Shown: piece after piece, positions 17,499 to 26,598 of the stretch
Numbering within the stretch: position 1 is the first letter of the stretch
How the letters are laid out: the number at the start of each line of letters is the position of its first letter
Notes under the pieces: model-generated
Databases searched by the model: none
Told to the model about the DNA's origin: nothing
The model's input: only the letters and a program-made list of their open reading frames with translations
Source of the DNA: Streptomyces sp. Je 1-369
Lineage (GTDB): Bacteria > Actinomycetota > Actinomycetes > Streptomycetales > Streptomycetaceae
NCBI RefSeq assembly: GCF_026810505.1
Contig: NZ_CP101750.1
Location: 6,746,515-6,810,514, forward strand
Direction: 5' to 3'
Length of the DNA stretch: 64,000 bases
Made by a program: the position numbers and the translations under genes

Positions 17499-18731
17499 AT
17501 GGGATTCCATGTCGACTCCGAGGCCGGGCGGCTGCGCCGCGTCATACTGCACCGCCCCGATCTGGAGCTCAAGCGGCTGACTCCGAGCAACAAGGACGCC
17601 CTGCTCTTCGACGACGTCCTGTGGGTGCGCAGGGCCCGTCAGGAGCACGACGGGTTCGCGGACGTGCTGCGCGACCGGGGGGTGGCGGTCCATCTCTTCG
17701 GCGACCTGCTGACCGAGACCCTGGACGTGCCCGCGGCCCGCCTCCTCGTCCTGGACCGCGTCTTCGACGAGAAGGAGTACGGTCCGCTCGCCACCGACCA
17801 CTTGCGGGCGGCGTTCGAGACCCTGCCCTCGACCGAGCTCGCCGAGGCGCTGGTCGGCGGGATGACGAAGCGGGAGTTCCTGGAGCGCCACGCCGAGCCG
17901 ACGTCCGTCCGCTTCCACTGCATGGACCTGGACGACTTCCTCCTCGGCCCGCTGCCCAACCACCTCTTCACCCGCGACACCTCCGCCTGGATCTACGACG
18001 GCGTCTCCATCAACGCGATGCGCTGGCCCGCGCGGCAGCGCGAGACCGTGCACTTCGAGGCGATCTACCGGCACCATCCGCTGTTCCGCGGCGAGGACTT
18101 CAACGTCTGGTCGCGCGGCCAGGCCGACTACCCCTCGACCATCGAGGGCGGCGACGTCCTGGTCATCGGCAAGGGTGCGGTGCTGATCGGCATGAGCGAG
18201 CGCACCACGCCGCAGGCCGTCGAGATGCTCGCGCACAAGCTGTTCGCGGCGGGCTCGGCGCAGACCATCGTGGCCCTCGACATGCCGAAGCGGCGCGCGT
18301 TCATGCACCTCGACACGGTGATGACGATGGTCGACGGCGACACGTTCACGCAGTACGCGGGCCTCGGCATGCTCCGCTCGTACACGATCGAGCCGGGCGT
18401 GGGGGAGCGGGAGTTGAAGGTCACCGACCATCCGCCGGAGCACATGCACCGCGCCATCGCCGCCGCGCTCGGGCTCGACGGCATCCGGGTCCTCACGGCC
18501 ACGCAGGACGTGCACGCGGCCGAGCGCGAGCAGTGGGACGACGGCTGCAACGTCCTCGCGGTGGAGCCGGGCGTCGTGGTGGCGTACGAGAGGAACTCGA
18601 CGACCAACACGCACCTGCGCAAGCAGGGCATCGAGGTGATCGAGATCCTGGGGAGCGAGCTGGGGCGCGGCCGGGGCGGGCCGCGCTGCATGAGCTGTCC
18701 GGTGCAGCGGGATCCGGTGCCGGGGCTGTAG
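17499..18731 (+). CDS. arcA: Arginine deiminase
   Basis: The protein has 410 residues, the usual family length. It hydrolyses L-arginine to citrulline and ammonia, the first step of the arginine deiminase pathway. The amidinotransferase-fold motifs are present: LFTRD (about 156-160), FMHLD (about 267-271), and the C-terminal GGPRCMSCP with the nucleophile at Cys397. The N-terminus [20 protein letters not shown] is typical. ATG 17499 is chosen because GGGGAAAG is at workable spacing; ATG 17490 in frame is possible. It is followed 136 bp later by ornithine carbamoyltransferase and then an amino acid permease, a catabolic arrangement. No carbamate kinase gene is in the window. Confidence 0.95.
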   Translation: MGFHVDSEAGRLRRVILHRPDLELKRLTPSNKDALLFDDVLWVRRARQEHDGFADVLRDRGVAVHLFGDLLTETLDVPAARLLVLDRVFDEKEYGPLATDHLRAAFETLPSTELAEALVGGMTKREFLERHAEPTSVRFHCMDLDDFLLGPLPNHLFTRDTSAWIYDGVSINAMRWPARQRETVHFEAIYRHHPLFRGEDFNVWSRGQADYPSTIEGGDVLVIGKGAVLIGMSERTTPQAVEMLAHKLFAAGSAQTIVALDMPKRRAFMHLDTVMTMVDGDTFTQYAGLGMLRSYTIEPGVGERELKVTDHPPEHMHRAIAAALGLDGIRVLTATQDVHAAEREQWDDGCNVLAVEPGVVVAYERNSTTNTHLRKQGIEVIEILGSELGRGRGGPRCMSCPVQRDPVPGL

Positions 18732-18788
18732 CTCCTGCAGAGGGCCTCGCCGGTCACCAGGGCCTGACCGACCCCCGGCCGAGGGTCT

Positions 18789-18815
18789 GTATATAAATGT
18801 GGAGCGTCGTATATA
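18789..18815. promoter_or_regulatory. GTATATA direct repeats upstream of ornithine carbamoyltransferase
   Basis: GTATATA occurs at 18789-18795 and 18809-18815, 20 bp apart (about two helical turns). It forms a striking AT-rich island in otherwise about 70% GC DNA, ending 52 bp before the ATG. It may be a promoter plus regulator site, for example an ArgR-type box, though it does not match an ARG box closely enough to name. Confidence 0.45.
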
Positions 18816-18867
18816 GTTTCAACAGTCACCGTCTTTCGTACGCCCATCCGCATTCCTGGAGCGCCTC

Positions 18868-19866
18868 ATGGCCACAGACCTCACCGGCCGCCACTTCCTC
18901 AAGGAGCTGGACTTCACCGCCGACGAGTTCCGCGGCCTGCTCGAGCTGGCCGCCGAGCTGAAGGCGGCCAAGAAGGCCGGGGCCGAGACGCAGCGGCTGC
19001 GGGGCAGGAACATCGCGCTGATCTTCGAGAAGAACTCGACGCGGACGCGCTGCGCCTTCGAGGTGGCCGCCGCCGACCAGGGCGCCTCGACGGTGTACAT
19101 CGACCCCGCGGGCTCGCACATCGGCAAGAAGGAGTCCTCCAAGGACACCGCGCGGGTGCTGGGCCGCATGTTCGATGCCATCGAGTTCCGCGGGGACGCG
19201 CAGGACACGGTCGAGACGCTCGCCGCCCACGCGGGCGTGCCCGTCTACAACGGCCTGACCGACGACTGGCACCCCACTCAGATGCTCGCCGACGTGCTCA
19301 CGATGACCGAGCACAGCGCCAAGCCCCTCACCGGCATCGCCTTCGCCTACCTCGGCGACGCCCGCTTCAACATGGGCAACTCGTACCTGATCACCGGCGC
19401 CCTGCTCGGCATGGACGTACGCATCGTCGCCCCCGAGGCGTACTGGCCCGCCCCGGAGATCCGCGCGCGGGCCCAGGAGCTGGCGAGGGCCAGCGGGGCC
19501 CGTCTGACGCTCACCGAGGATGTCGTGGAGGGCGTACGGGGGGCGGACTTCGTCGGCACCGACGTCTGGGTGTCGATGGGGGAGCCGCAGGAGGTGTGGG
19601 CCGAGCGCATAGCCGCCCTCGTGCCCTACGCGGTGACGATGGACGTCCTGCGCGCCACGGACAATCCGGACGTAAAGTTCTTGCACTGCCTGCCCGCCTT
19701 CCACGACCTCGGCACGAAGGTCGGACGCGAGGTCCACGAGACGTACGGCCTGGAGTCCCTGGAGGTCACGGACGAGGTCTTCGAGTCGGAGCACTCCGTG
19801 GTCTTCGACGAGGCGGAGAACCGCATGCACACGATCAAGGCGGTCCTGGTGGCGACGCTCACCTGA
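18868..19866 (+). CDS. argF: Ornithine carbamoyltransferase (catabolic context)
   Basis: The protein has 332 residues. It interconverts citrulline plus phosphate with ornithine plus carbamoyl phosphate. The carbamoyl-phosphate-binding motif STRT lies at about residues 57-60 ([13 protein letters not shown]). The ornithine-side HCLPAFHD motif is near 272-279. The start [17 protein letters not shown] fits the family. Because it lies between arginine deiminase and a permease, it most likely works in the catabolic (ArcB) direction, although sequence alone does not separate ArcB from biosynthetic ArgF. An AT-rich repeat region precedes it, so it may have its own promoter. Confidence 0.95.
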   Translation: MATDLTGRHFLKELDFTADEFRGLLELAAELKAAKKAGAETQRLRGRNIALIFEKNSTRTRCAFEVAAADQGASTVYIDPAGSHIGKKESSKDTARVLGRMFDAIEFRGDAQDTVETLAAHAGVPVYNGLTDDWHPTQMLADVLTMTEHSAKPLTGIAFAYLGDARFNMGNSYLITGALLGMDVRIVAPEAYWPAPEIRARAQELARASGARLTLTEDVVEGVRGADFVGTDVWVSMGEPQEVWAERIAALVPYAVTMDVLRATDNPDVKFLHCLPAFHDLGTKVGREVHETYGLESLEVTDEVFESEHSVVFDEAENRMHTIKAVLVATLT

Positions 19867-19930
19867 GCCCCCACGGCTTGAGCAACACCGGCACCACGCA
19901 CCACGCACCACCAGAATCGAGAACCACCCC

Positions 19931-21379
19931 ATGAGCCCCACTCGCACCAACGGGCTTCGCATCAAGTCCCCCGATCAGCTCGTCGCCGAATCGGGAGCGG
20001 ACCTGGAGGGCCACGGCCTGCGGCGCACCATGGGGCTCTTCCAGCTCGTGTGCTTCGGCGTCGGCGCGATCGTCGGCACCGGCATCTTCGTCGGCCTTTC
20101 GGACTCCGTCGCCGAGGCGGGCCCCGCCGTCGCGATCTCCTACGTGCTCGCGGCCGTGACCTGCATCTTCACCGCGTTCTCGTTCGCCGAGCTGGGGGGT
20201 GCGATCCCGGTGTCGGGCAGCTCGTACTCCTTCGCGTACGCCTCACTGGGCGAGCGCACCGCATTCCTCGTGGGCTGGTGTCTGCTCCTGGAGTACGGCG
20301 TGTCGGTCTCCGCCGTCGCGGTCGGCTGGAGCCAGTACCTGAACGAGCTGCTGCACAGCCTCACCGGCTGGGAGCTGCCCGCCGCGCTGTCCGCGGGGCC
20401 CGGCGAGGGCGGCGCGGTGAACCTGCCCGCCGTCGTCGTCATCCTGCTCGCCGCCGTGCTCCTGGTGCGAGGCATCCGCGAGAGCGCCGGGGCCACGGCC
20501 GCCATGGCGGTCCTGAAGATCGGCATCCTGCTGCTCTTCCTGGCGATCGCGTTCAGTGCGTTCGAGGACGGCAACCTCACCCCCTTCGCGGGCGCGGGCG
20601 CCTCCGGCATCACCGCGGGCGCCTCGCTCGCCTTCTTCTCCTTCATCGGCTTCGACGCGGTCACGACGGCGGGCGAGGAGGTCAGGAACCCGCGGCGGAA
20701 CATTCCGCTCGCCATCCTGATCTGCATCGGCGTCGTCACCCTGCTCTACGTCGCCGTGGCGCTCGCGGCCATCGGTGCCCTCGGCTCGGACGCCGTTGCC
20801 GACAGGCCCGCCGCGCTCTCGCTCATCGTCAACCAGGTCACCGACTCGGCCCTCGGCGGCGGCATCATCGCCTTCGGCGCGGTCGTCGCCATCGCCTCCG
20901 TGGTGCTCGCCGTGATGTACGGCCAGACCCGCATCCTGATGTCGATGTCCCGCGACGGCCTCATGCCGCGCGTCTTCGAACGCGTCTCGCCGCGGACCGG
21001 GACCCCCGTCGCCAACACGTGGATCGTCGCGGCGGTCGTCGCCGTGCCCGCCGCTTTCTCCTCGCTCGACGTCGTCGTCAACCTGACCACCATCGGCACG
21101 CTGGCCATCATGGTCGTGGTGAACGTCGCAGTGATCGCGCTGCGCCGTTCCGCACCGGACCTCCGGCGCACCTTCCGGGTGCCGTTCCACCCGGTCAGCC
21201 CGGTCCTCGGCGTCGGCTTCTGCCTCTATCTGATCTGGGGCACGGGCTGGACGACGTGGGTTCAGTTCGCCGTGTTCGTCGCGGTGGGCGCGGTGGTCTA
21301 CGCGCTGTACGGGCGCGGGCACTCGCGGCTCGGGCGGGGCGAGGTGCCGACCGTCAGCACGCGTGCGGGGGCCTCGTAG
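19931..21379 (+). CDS. APC-superfamily amino acid permease (cationic amino acid transporter type)
   Basis: The protein has 482 residues with about 12 hydrophobic segments. TM1 carries the APC signature GVGAIVGTGIFVGLS, and TM6 carries SLAFFSFIGFDAVTTAGEEVRNP, typical of the CAT/YfnA-like subgroup. It sits 64 bp after ornithine carbamoyltransferase on the same strand. The simplest reading is arginine uptake or arginine/ornithine exchange, taking the place of ArcD. The hydrophilic N-terminus (about 35 residues) is cytosolic. The last 26 bp overlap the convergent HATPase gene. Substrate is inferred from context only. Confidence 0.88.
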   Translation: MSPTRTNGLRIKSPDQLVAESGADLEGHGLRRTMGLFQLVCFGVGAIVGTGIFVGLSDSVAEAGPAVAISYVLAAVTCIFTAFSFAELGGAIPVSGSSYSFAYASLGERTAFLVGWCLLLEYGVSVSAVAVGWSQYLNELLHSLTGWELPAALSAGPGEGGAVNLPAVVVILLAAVLLVRGIRESAGATAAMAVLKIGILLLFLAIAFSAFEDGNLTPFAGAGASGITAGASLAFFSFIGFDAVTTAGEEVRNPRRNIPLAILICIGVVTLLYVAVALAAIGALGSDAVADRPAALSLIVNQVTDSALGGGIIAFGAVVAIASVVLAVMYGQTRILMSMSRDGLMPRVFERVSPRTGTPVANTWIVAAVVAVPAAFSSLDVVVNLTTIGTLAIMVVVNVAVIALRRSAPDLRRTFRVPFHPVSPVLGVGFCLYLIWGTGWTTWVQFAVFVAVGAVVYALYGRGHSRLGRGEVPTVSTRAGAS

Positions 21380-21785
21380 GAAGCGTGAACCAGACCGCCT
21401 TCCCCGACGCGGTGGAGCGGTGGCCGCAGGACGAGCTGAGGGTGCGGATCAGGAGCAGGCCGCGCCCGTGCTCCTGCCAGGGGTCGGGCTCGACGTGCGG
21501 GCCGGGGGCGGTGAGGTCGCCGGGCGGCAGCGGGTTCGAGTCGTGCACCTCGACCTGACAGCCCGACGGCAGCAGCTCGATCACCAGCTCTATGGGGTCC
21601 TGTCCGCCGGTGTGCTCGACGGCGTTGGCGACCAGCTCCGCGGTGAGGAGCTCGGCGGTGTCGGTGTCGGGGGACGACTCGATGTCGGTGAGGGCGGTGC
21701 GGACCAGGGCACGCGCGACCGGCACGGCTGCCGTCGTGTGCGGCAGGGCGATGCGCCAGGAGGCGGGGGAGGAAGGCTCGTGCAA
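21354..21785 (-). CDS. RsbW-like ATP-binding (HATPase_c_2) regulatory protein
   Basis: About 143 residues. It has a single GHKL-type ATP-binding fold with N-box ELVANAVEHTGG and G-box EHGRGLLLIRTLSS, the anti-sigma-factor/serine kinase-like family abundant in Streptomyces. The start is uncertain. TTG 21785 gives the expected N-terminus just ahead of WRIALPHTTAAVPVAR, while the open frame extends further upstream without a good start or Shine-Dalgarno. It overlaps the convergent permease gene by 26 bp. A perfect GTGAC-N4-GTCAC dyad lies about 150 bp upstream. Its partner and target are unknown. Confidence 0.75.
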   Translation of the reverse strand: MHEPSSPASWRIALPHTTAAVPVARALVRTALTDIESSPDTDTAELLTAELVANAVEHTGGQDPIELVIELLPSGCQVEVHDSNPLPPGDLTAPGPHVEPDPWQEHGRGLLLIRTLSSSCGHRSTASGKAVWFTLPTRPPHAC

Positions 21786-21935
21786 GGCGGGTCCGTTCAG
21801 GGCAGCAGGTGGCGGTCCTGCTTTCAACCGTACGAATCTTAAGCGCCAAGTCGACAGGGGCGACCGTCGGGCATTCCCGGGACGTCCGACCCTGTGGGGT
21901 CCCGTGGTGTCCGGGAGGTCGCATATCGCGCACTC

Positions 21936-21949
21936 GTGACGACAGTCAC
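21936..21949. promoter_or_regulatory. Operator-like dyad GTGACGACAGTCAC, upstream of enoyl-CoA hydratase
   Basis: Perfect inverted repeat GTGAC-GACA-GTCAC, 71 bp before the enoyl-CoA hydratase ATG. The same sequence is found in 13 of 14 positions at 28332-28345 and exactly, on the other strand, at 56645-56658. In this gene context a PaaX operator is the leading hypothesis. Confidence 0.55.
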
Positions 21950-22020
21950 GGAACGGTGATAGCTTCGAGAGGTAGCCCCTGCCCGTGCACTCCAGCCCCA
22001 GGCCGAGGAGGCCGCACCTG

Positions 22021-22848
22021 ATGAGTCCCTTCACCGGCTCCGCGACCCGCACCCCCGACTGGCGGCACCTGCGCCTCGCCGTCGACGAGGGCGTCGCCAC
22101 GGTCACCCTCGCCCGCCCCGACAAGCTCAACGCGCTCACCTTCGGTGCCTACGCCGACCTGCGCGACCTCCTCGCCGAGCTCTCCCGCGACAAGTCCGTG
22201 CGCGCTCTCGTGCTCGGCGGCGAGGGCCGCGGCTTCTGCTCGGGCGGCGACGTCGACGAGATCATCGGCGCCACGCTCGCCATGGACACGGCCCAGCTCC
22301 TCGACTTCAACCGCATGACGGGCCAGGTCGTCCGCGCCATCAGGGAGTGCCCCTTCCCCGTGGTCGCCGCCGTGCACGGGGTGGCGGCGGGCGCCGGCGC
22401 GGTGCTCGCCCTCGCCTCGGACTTCCGCGTCGCCGACCCCTCCGCGCGCTTCTCCTTCCTCTTCACCCGGGTCGGCCTCTCCGGCGGCGACATGGGCGCG
22501 GCCTACCTCCTGCCGCGCGTCGTCGGACTCGGCCACGCCACACGGCTGCTCATGCTGGGTGAGCCGGTGCGCGCCCCCGAGGCCGAACGGATCGGCCTCA
22601 TCAGCGAGCTGACGGACGAGGGCGGGGCGGCGGAGGCCGCGCGGTCCCTGGCCCGCCGCCTCGCCGAAGGACCGGCCCTCGCGTACGCGCAGACGAAGGC
22701 GCTCCTCACCTCGGAGCTCGACATGCCGCTTGCCGCGTCCATCGAACTGGACGCGTCGACCCAGGCGCTCCTGATGAACGGCGAGGACTACGCGGAGTTC
22801 CACGCGGCGTTCACGGAGAAGCGCCCGCCGAAGTGGCAGGGACGGTGA
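22021..22848 (+). CDS. Enoyl-CoA hydratase/isomerase family protein
   Basis: The protein has 275 residues with a crotonase fold. The oxyanion-hole segments are GGEGRGFCSGGDVDE (about residues 68-82) and a Gly-rich VHGVAAGAGAVLALASD (about 118-134). ATG 22021 is preceded by GAGGAGG at good spacing; an ATG 12 codons upstream lacks this. Its end is almost joined to the next gene (2-bp gap), so it is co-transcribed with the aromatic-CoA monooxygenase/reductase. In the CoA-dependent 2-aminobenzoate route, hydratases of this family act in the beta-oxidation-like steps after dearomatisation. That role is inferred from context. Confidence 0.88.
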   Translation: MSPFTGSATRTPDWRHLRLAVDEGVATVTLARPDKLNALTFGAYADLRDLLAELSRDKSVRALVLGGEGRGFCSGGDVDEIIGATLAMDTAQLLDFNRMTGQVVRAIRECPFPVVAAVHGVAAGAGAVLALASDFRVADPSARFSFLFTRVGLSGGDMGAAYLLPRVVGLGHATRLLMLGEPVRAPEAERIGLISELTDEGGAAEAARSLARRLAEGPALAYAQTKALLTSELDMPLAASIELDASTQALLMNGEDYAEFHAAFTEKRPPKWQGR

Positions 22849-22850
22849 CC

Positions 22851-25166
22851 ATGGGAATCCCTGCCGCACCCTCCGCCGCGGGGCGGGCCCGCCGCATCGC
22901 CGTCATCGGCGGCGGCCCCGGCGGGCTCTACGCCGCCGCGCTGCTCAAGCGCCTCGACCCCGGCCGCGAGGTCACCGTCTGGGAGCGCAACGCGCCCGAC
23001 GACACCTTCGGCTTCGGCGTCGTCCTCTCCGACGAGACGCTCGGCGGCATCGAACACGCCGACCCCGCCGTCTACGCAGCCCTTCAGGCGGAGTTCGTAC
23101 GCTGGGACGACATCGACATCGTGCACCGCGACCGGCGGCACACGTCCGGCGGCCACGGATTCGCGGCGCTCGGCAGGCGCAGGCTCCTGGAGATCCTGCA
23201 CGACCGCTGCCGGGACCTCGGCATCGAGCTGCGCTTCCGTACGGAGGCCCCGCCCGCCTCCGCACTCTCCTCCCAGTACGACCTGGTCGTCGCCGCCGAC
23301 GGTGTCCACAGCCTCACCCGCGAGGCGCACGCCGACGTCTTCGAACCGACCCTGACCAGCCACCACTGCCGCTACATCTGGCTCGCCGCGGACTTCGCCC
23401 TCGACGCGTTCCGCTTCGAGATCGCCGAGACGGAACACGGCGTGATGCAGCTGCACGGATACCCGTACTCCGCTTCGGGAACGGGTGCCTCCACCGTCAT
23501 CGTCGAGATGCGCGAAGAGGTGTGGGAGGCCGCCGGGTTCGCGGAACTCGACGAGCACGAGTCCACGGAACGCTGCGCCAAGATCTTCACGGAGGCGCTC
23601 GGCGGCCGCCCGCTGCGCGGCAACAACTCCTCCTGGATCAACTTCCGCACGGTCACCAACACCCGCTGGTCGTACGGCAACACAGTCCTGCTCGGCGACG
23701 CCGCGCACACCGCGCACTTCTCCATCGGCTCCGGCACGAAGCTCGCCGTCGAGGACGCGCTCGCGCTCGCCGCGTGCCTGGAGGAGCAGCCCGACGTCCC
23801 GGCCGCGCTCCGGGCGTACGAGGAGGAGCGCCGTCCCGTCGTCGCCTCCACGCAGCGAGCGGCCCGCGCCAGCCTCCAGTGGTTCGAGCGGCTCTCCGAC
23901 TACCTGGACCAGCCCCCGCGCCAGTTCGCGTTCAACCTCCTCACCCGCAGCCGCCGCGTCACCCACGACAACCTGCGCCTGCGCGACGCGGACTTCACCC
24001 GCGCCGTCGAGCGTGACTTCGGCTGCCCGGACGGTACGCCGCCGATGTTCACGCCCTTCCGGCTCCGCGACCTGACCCTGCGCAACCGTGTCGTCGTCTC
24101 CCCGATGGACATGTACTCCGCCGTGGACGGCGTGCCCGGCGACTTCCACCTGGTCCACCTGGGCGCGCGGGCGCTCGGCGGCGCGGGCCTGGTCATGACC
24201 GAGATGGTGTGCGTCAGCGAGCGCGGCCGCATCACGCCGGGCTGCGCGGGGCTGTACACCGACGAGCAGGCGGACGCGTGGCGCCGCGTCACGGACTTCG
24301 TCCACGCGCAGGCGCCCGGCGCGGCGATCGGCCTGCAGCTCGGCCACTCCGGCCGCAAGGGCTCAACCAAGCGGATGTGGGAGGGCATCGACGATCCGCT
24401 GCCCGACGGCAACTGGCCGCTCGACGCGGCGTCGCCGCTGCCGTACAAGCGGGGCAGCCAGGTTCCTCGCGAACTCTCGCGGGCGGGTCTGACGGAGATC
24501 CGCGAACAGTTCGTGGCGGCGGCCCGCCGGGCCGACCGCGCGGGCTTCGACCTCCTCGAACTCCACGCCGCGCACGGCTACTTGCTGTCGGGCTTCCTCT
24601 CCCCGCTCACGAACCTCCGCACGGACGCGTACGGGGGCGACCTGCCGGGCCGTCTCCGCTACCCCCTGGAGGTCTTCGACACGGTGCGTGCGGTGTGGCC
24701 CGCCGCCAGGCCGATGACGGTCCGGATCTCCGCGACGGACTGGGCGGACGGCGGCACGACGGCCGAGGACGCGGTCGAGATCGCGCGGGCGTTCGCGGCG
24801 CACGGGGCCGATGCGGTCGACGTCTCCACGGGGCAGGTCGTGGCGGACGAACGCCCGGAGTTCGGCCGCTCGTACCAGACTCCGTACGCGGACCGCATCC
24901 GGAGTGTGACGGGCGTCCCGGTGATCACCGTGGGCGCGGTGTCCTCCTGGGACGACGTGAATTCCCTGCTCCTGGCGGGCCGCGCGGACCTGTGTGCGTT
25001 GGCCCGCCCGCACCTCTACGACCCCCACTGGACGCTGCACGCGGCGGCGGAGCAGGGTTACGCGGGCGCGGGGGCGGCATGGCCGCTCCAGTACGGTGCG
25101 GGGAGCCGCCGCCCTCGGACAGGCCGCGCGGACGCCCCCAAGCAGAGACTCCAGCTGCCCGTGTGA
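22851..25166 (+). CDS. Fused FAD monooxygenase / OYE-type reductase acting on an aromatic acyl-CoA
   Basis: The protein has 771 residues. Residues 1-390 form a flavoprotein hydroxylase: GGGPGGLYAAALLKRL (FAD), LLGDAAHTAHFSIGSGTKLAVEDA (second FAD motif). Residues 400-771 form an Old Yellow Enzyme FMN barrel: QLGHSGRKGST, HAAHGYLLSGFLSPLTN and DLCALARPHLYDP. This fusion is typical of 2-aminobenzoyl-CoA monooxygenase/reductase and salicylyl-CoA 5-hydroxylase. The first hydroxylates and then reduces the ring of an aryl-CoA. The neighbouring CoA ligase, acyl-CoA dehydrogenase, hydratase and RidA favour aminobenzoyl-CoA; no gentisate dioxygenase is present. ATG 22851 is chosen; GTG 22845 overlapping the previous stop is possible. 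Family assignment is strong; substrate is moderate. Confidence 0.88.
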   Translation: MGIPAAPSAAGRARRIAVIGGGPGGLYAAALLKRLDPGREVTVWERNAPDDTFGFGVVLSDETLGGIEHADPAVYAALQAEFVRWDDIDIVHRDRRHTSGGHGFAALGRRRLLEILHDRCRDLGIELRFRTEAPPASALSSQYDLVVAADGVHSLTREAHADVFEPTLTSHHCRYIWLAADFALDAFRFEIAETEHGVMQLHGYPYSASGTGASTVIVEMREEVWEAAGFAELDEHESTERCAKIFTEALGGRPLRGNNSSWINFRTVTNTRWSYGNTVLLGDAAHTAHFSIGSGTKLAVEDALALAACLEEQPDVPAALRAYEEERRPVVASTQRAARASLQWFERLSDYLDQPPRQFAFNLLTRSRRVTHDNLRLRDADFTRAVERDFGCPDGTPPMFTPFRLRDLTLRNRVVVSPMDMYSAVDGVPGDFHLVHLGARALGGAGLVMTEMVCVSERGRITPGCAGLYTDEQADAWRRVTDFVHAQAPGAAIGLQLGHSGRKGSTKRMWEGIDDPLPDGNWPLDAASPLPYKRGSQVPRELSRAGLTEIREQFVAAARRADRAGFDLLELHAAHGYLLSGFLSPLTNLRTDAYGGDLPGRLRYPLEVFDTVRAVWPAARPMTVRISATDWADGGTTAEDAVEIARAFAAHGADAVDVSTGQVVADERPEFGRSYQTPYADRIRSVTGVPVITVGAVSSWDDVNSLLLAGRADLCALARPHLYDPHWTLHAAAEQGYAGAGAAWPLQYGAGSRRPRTGRADAPKQRLQLPV

Positions 25167-25190
25167 GGCCCCCGCCGTCCCTCGGATGCC

Positions 25191-25204
25191 GGGGGGGGGG
25201 GGGG
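25191..25204. repeat. Homopolymer of 14 G between convergent genes
   Basis: An uninterrupted run of 14 G lies 24 bp after the monooxygenase/reductase stop and directly before the end of the convergent HutD-like gene. It is intergenic, so length variation would not shift a reading frame. It may be a slippage-prone site or a region of doubtful base-calling. Confidence 0.85.
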
Positions 25205-25205
25205 C

Positions 25206-25775
25206 TCAGCGTGCCGTCGTGATTCTGATCTCGGCCGCCGTGCCCTCGCCTCGCAGCCTCAGCGTGCCCGGGCCCGTCCGGCGTACGCAGTCCAGGCGGG
25301 CGAGTGGGGTGTCCCTGCTGTCCGGGGCGGCCAGGGTGAGCCCCTCCGTGACCGGCATGAGCAGGAGGGTCTCGTCCGTCCCGCAGACCGGCTCCGCCCC
25401 ACCCGCCGCGGTGACGTCGACGATGCGTACCCGTGCCGTCGCTCGGCCCCTTCGCGTCATCACGTTCAAGTTGCGTACCGCGCCCGCCGGGAGGTGGCAG
25501 TCCGTCGGCGCGTCGCCCGGGAAGGCGAAGGGAGTCAGGGGGGTGACGTGGTGCGGGGTGCCCTGCACCGTCAAAGTCATGGCGTGCGTGCCGTCCGCCT
25601 CGACCGGGGTGATCACGCGGTCGGTGTCGGGGAAGAGGGAGAAGGGGCCGTCTCCGGCCACGTCCGCCACGCTCACCCGCCAGGCCGCGCCCTCCGCGAC
25701 CTCCCTGGTCGTACCGCCGCCGTTCTTCCACGGCACGCTGCGGTACTCGCTCCGGCGCAGCACTTGTTCGTCCAC
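25206..25775 (-). CDS. HutD/Ves family protein
   Basis: The protein has 189 residues with the conserved opening YRSVPWKNGGGTTREV and a double-stranded beta-helix pattern typical of HutD/Ves cupin-like proteins. HutD proteins are linked to histidine utilisation in other bacteria, with a proposed role binding pathway intermediates, but no hut gene is here. The gene follows paaX by 9 bp on the same strand, making a ligase-paaX-hutD transcript likely. It starts at GTG 25775. Its role in this operon is unknown. Confidence 0.85.
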   Translation of the reverse strand: MDEQVLRRSEYRSVPWKNGGGTTREVAEGAAWRVSVADVAGDGPFSLFPDTDRVITPVEADGTHAMTLTVQGTPHHVTPLTPFAFPGDAPTDCHLPAGAVRNLNVMTRRGRATARVRIVDVTAAGGAEPVCGTDETLLLMPVTEGLTLAAPDSRDTPLARLDCVRRTGPGTLRLRGEGTAAEIRITTAR

Positions 25776-25784
25776 CGGCCCAGT

Positions 25785-26594
25785 CTATGCGGGGTGCACG
25801 AACCGGGCGCCGGCCTCCCTCAGGCGTTCGTCCAGGGCCGCGAACACCGCCGCCGAGCGGGCGCCCGGCCAGTCCGAGGGCAGGAGGCCGGCGGGGAGGC
25901 CCGGGTCGGCGTAGGGGAGTTGGCGCCAGGAGTCCAGGGCGAGGAGGTGGTCCCGGTACGCCTCCTCGGGGGAGCCAGGGGCGTCACGGGACTCCCACGC
26001 GCGGAGTACCGGCTCGTGGCGGTCCAGGAACGCCTCGTGCTGCTTGGCCAGGGCCGCCAGGTCCCACCAGCGTGCGACCGCCTCCGGTGTCGGCGTGAAG
26101 CCCAGGTGTTCGCCGCGGAACAGGTCGACGTACGGGGCGAGTCCGAGGCGGGTCAGGGTGTGCCTGGTCTCCGGGTAGAGGTGGGCCGGGGCGATCCAGA
26201 CGCCCGGCGCCGCCGTGCCGAAGCCGAGGCCCGCGAGGTGCGAGCGCAGCACGTGGCGCTTGGCGCGTTCCGCCTCGGGGACGGAGAAGACCGCGAGGAC
26301 CCAGCCCGTCCCGCGGTCGGCCCCCGCGCCGTAGATGCGGCGGTCGCCGTCCTCCAGGAGCTGACGGGCGTCGGGCGAGAGCGCGTACCCGGCCGCGCCC
26401 CCCTCCGTGCGTCCGGGCACGAGCAGGCCGCGCCGCTTCAGCCGGGACACCGACGACCGCACCGACGGCGCGTCGACGCCGACCGGCGCGAGGAGGCGCA
26501 CCAGATCGGCGACCGGGACGGGGCCGGGCGCGGCCCGGCCGTGGGCGCCGTAGAACGTGACGATCAGGGACCGTGGAGTGTGCTGCTCGGACAC
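25785..26594 (-). CDS. paaX: PaaX-family transcriptional repressor
   Basis: The protein has 269 residues. The N-terminal winged helix (RSLIVTFYGAHGR...SVRSSVSRLKRRGLLVP, about residues 8-60) and the central and C-terminal PaaX domains (GIWIAP-like GVWIAPAHLYPET, and the final LP..DPGLPAGLLPSDWPG...) are clear. PaaX proteins repress aromatic-acid degradation genes and are released by an aryl-CoA intermediate. It lies 4 bp after the CoA ligase gene in the same operon, so it is positioned to respond to the ligase product. The shared GTGACGACAGTCA dyads are candidate operators. Confidence 0.92.
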   Translation of the reverse strand: MSEQHTPRSLIVTFYGAHGRAAPGPVPVADLVRLLAPVGVDAPSVRSSVSRLKRRGLLVPGRTEGGAAGYALSPDARQLLEDGDRRIYGAGADRGTGWVLAVFSVPEAERAKRHVLRSHLAGLGFGTAAPGVWIAPAHLYPETRHTLTRLGLAPYVDLFRGEHLGFTPTPEAVARWWDLAALAKQHEAFLDRHEPVLRAWESRDAPGSPEEAYRDHLLALDSWRQLPYADPGLPAGLLPSDWPGARSAAVFAALDERLREAGARFVHPA

Positions 26595-26598
26595 GTGA

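Noticed and set aside
22833..25166. Salicylyl-CoA 5-hydroxylase as the firm name for the fused monooxygenase
   Set aside because: The family is the same, but there is no gentisate dioxygenase, whereas hydratase, acyl-CoA dehydrogenase and RidA fit the aminobenzoyl-CoA route; substrate left open.
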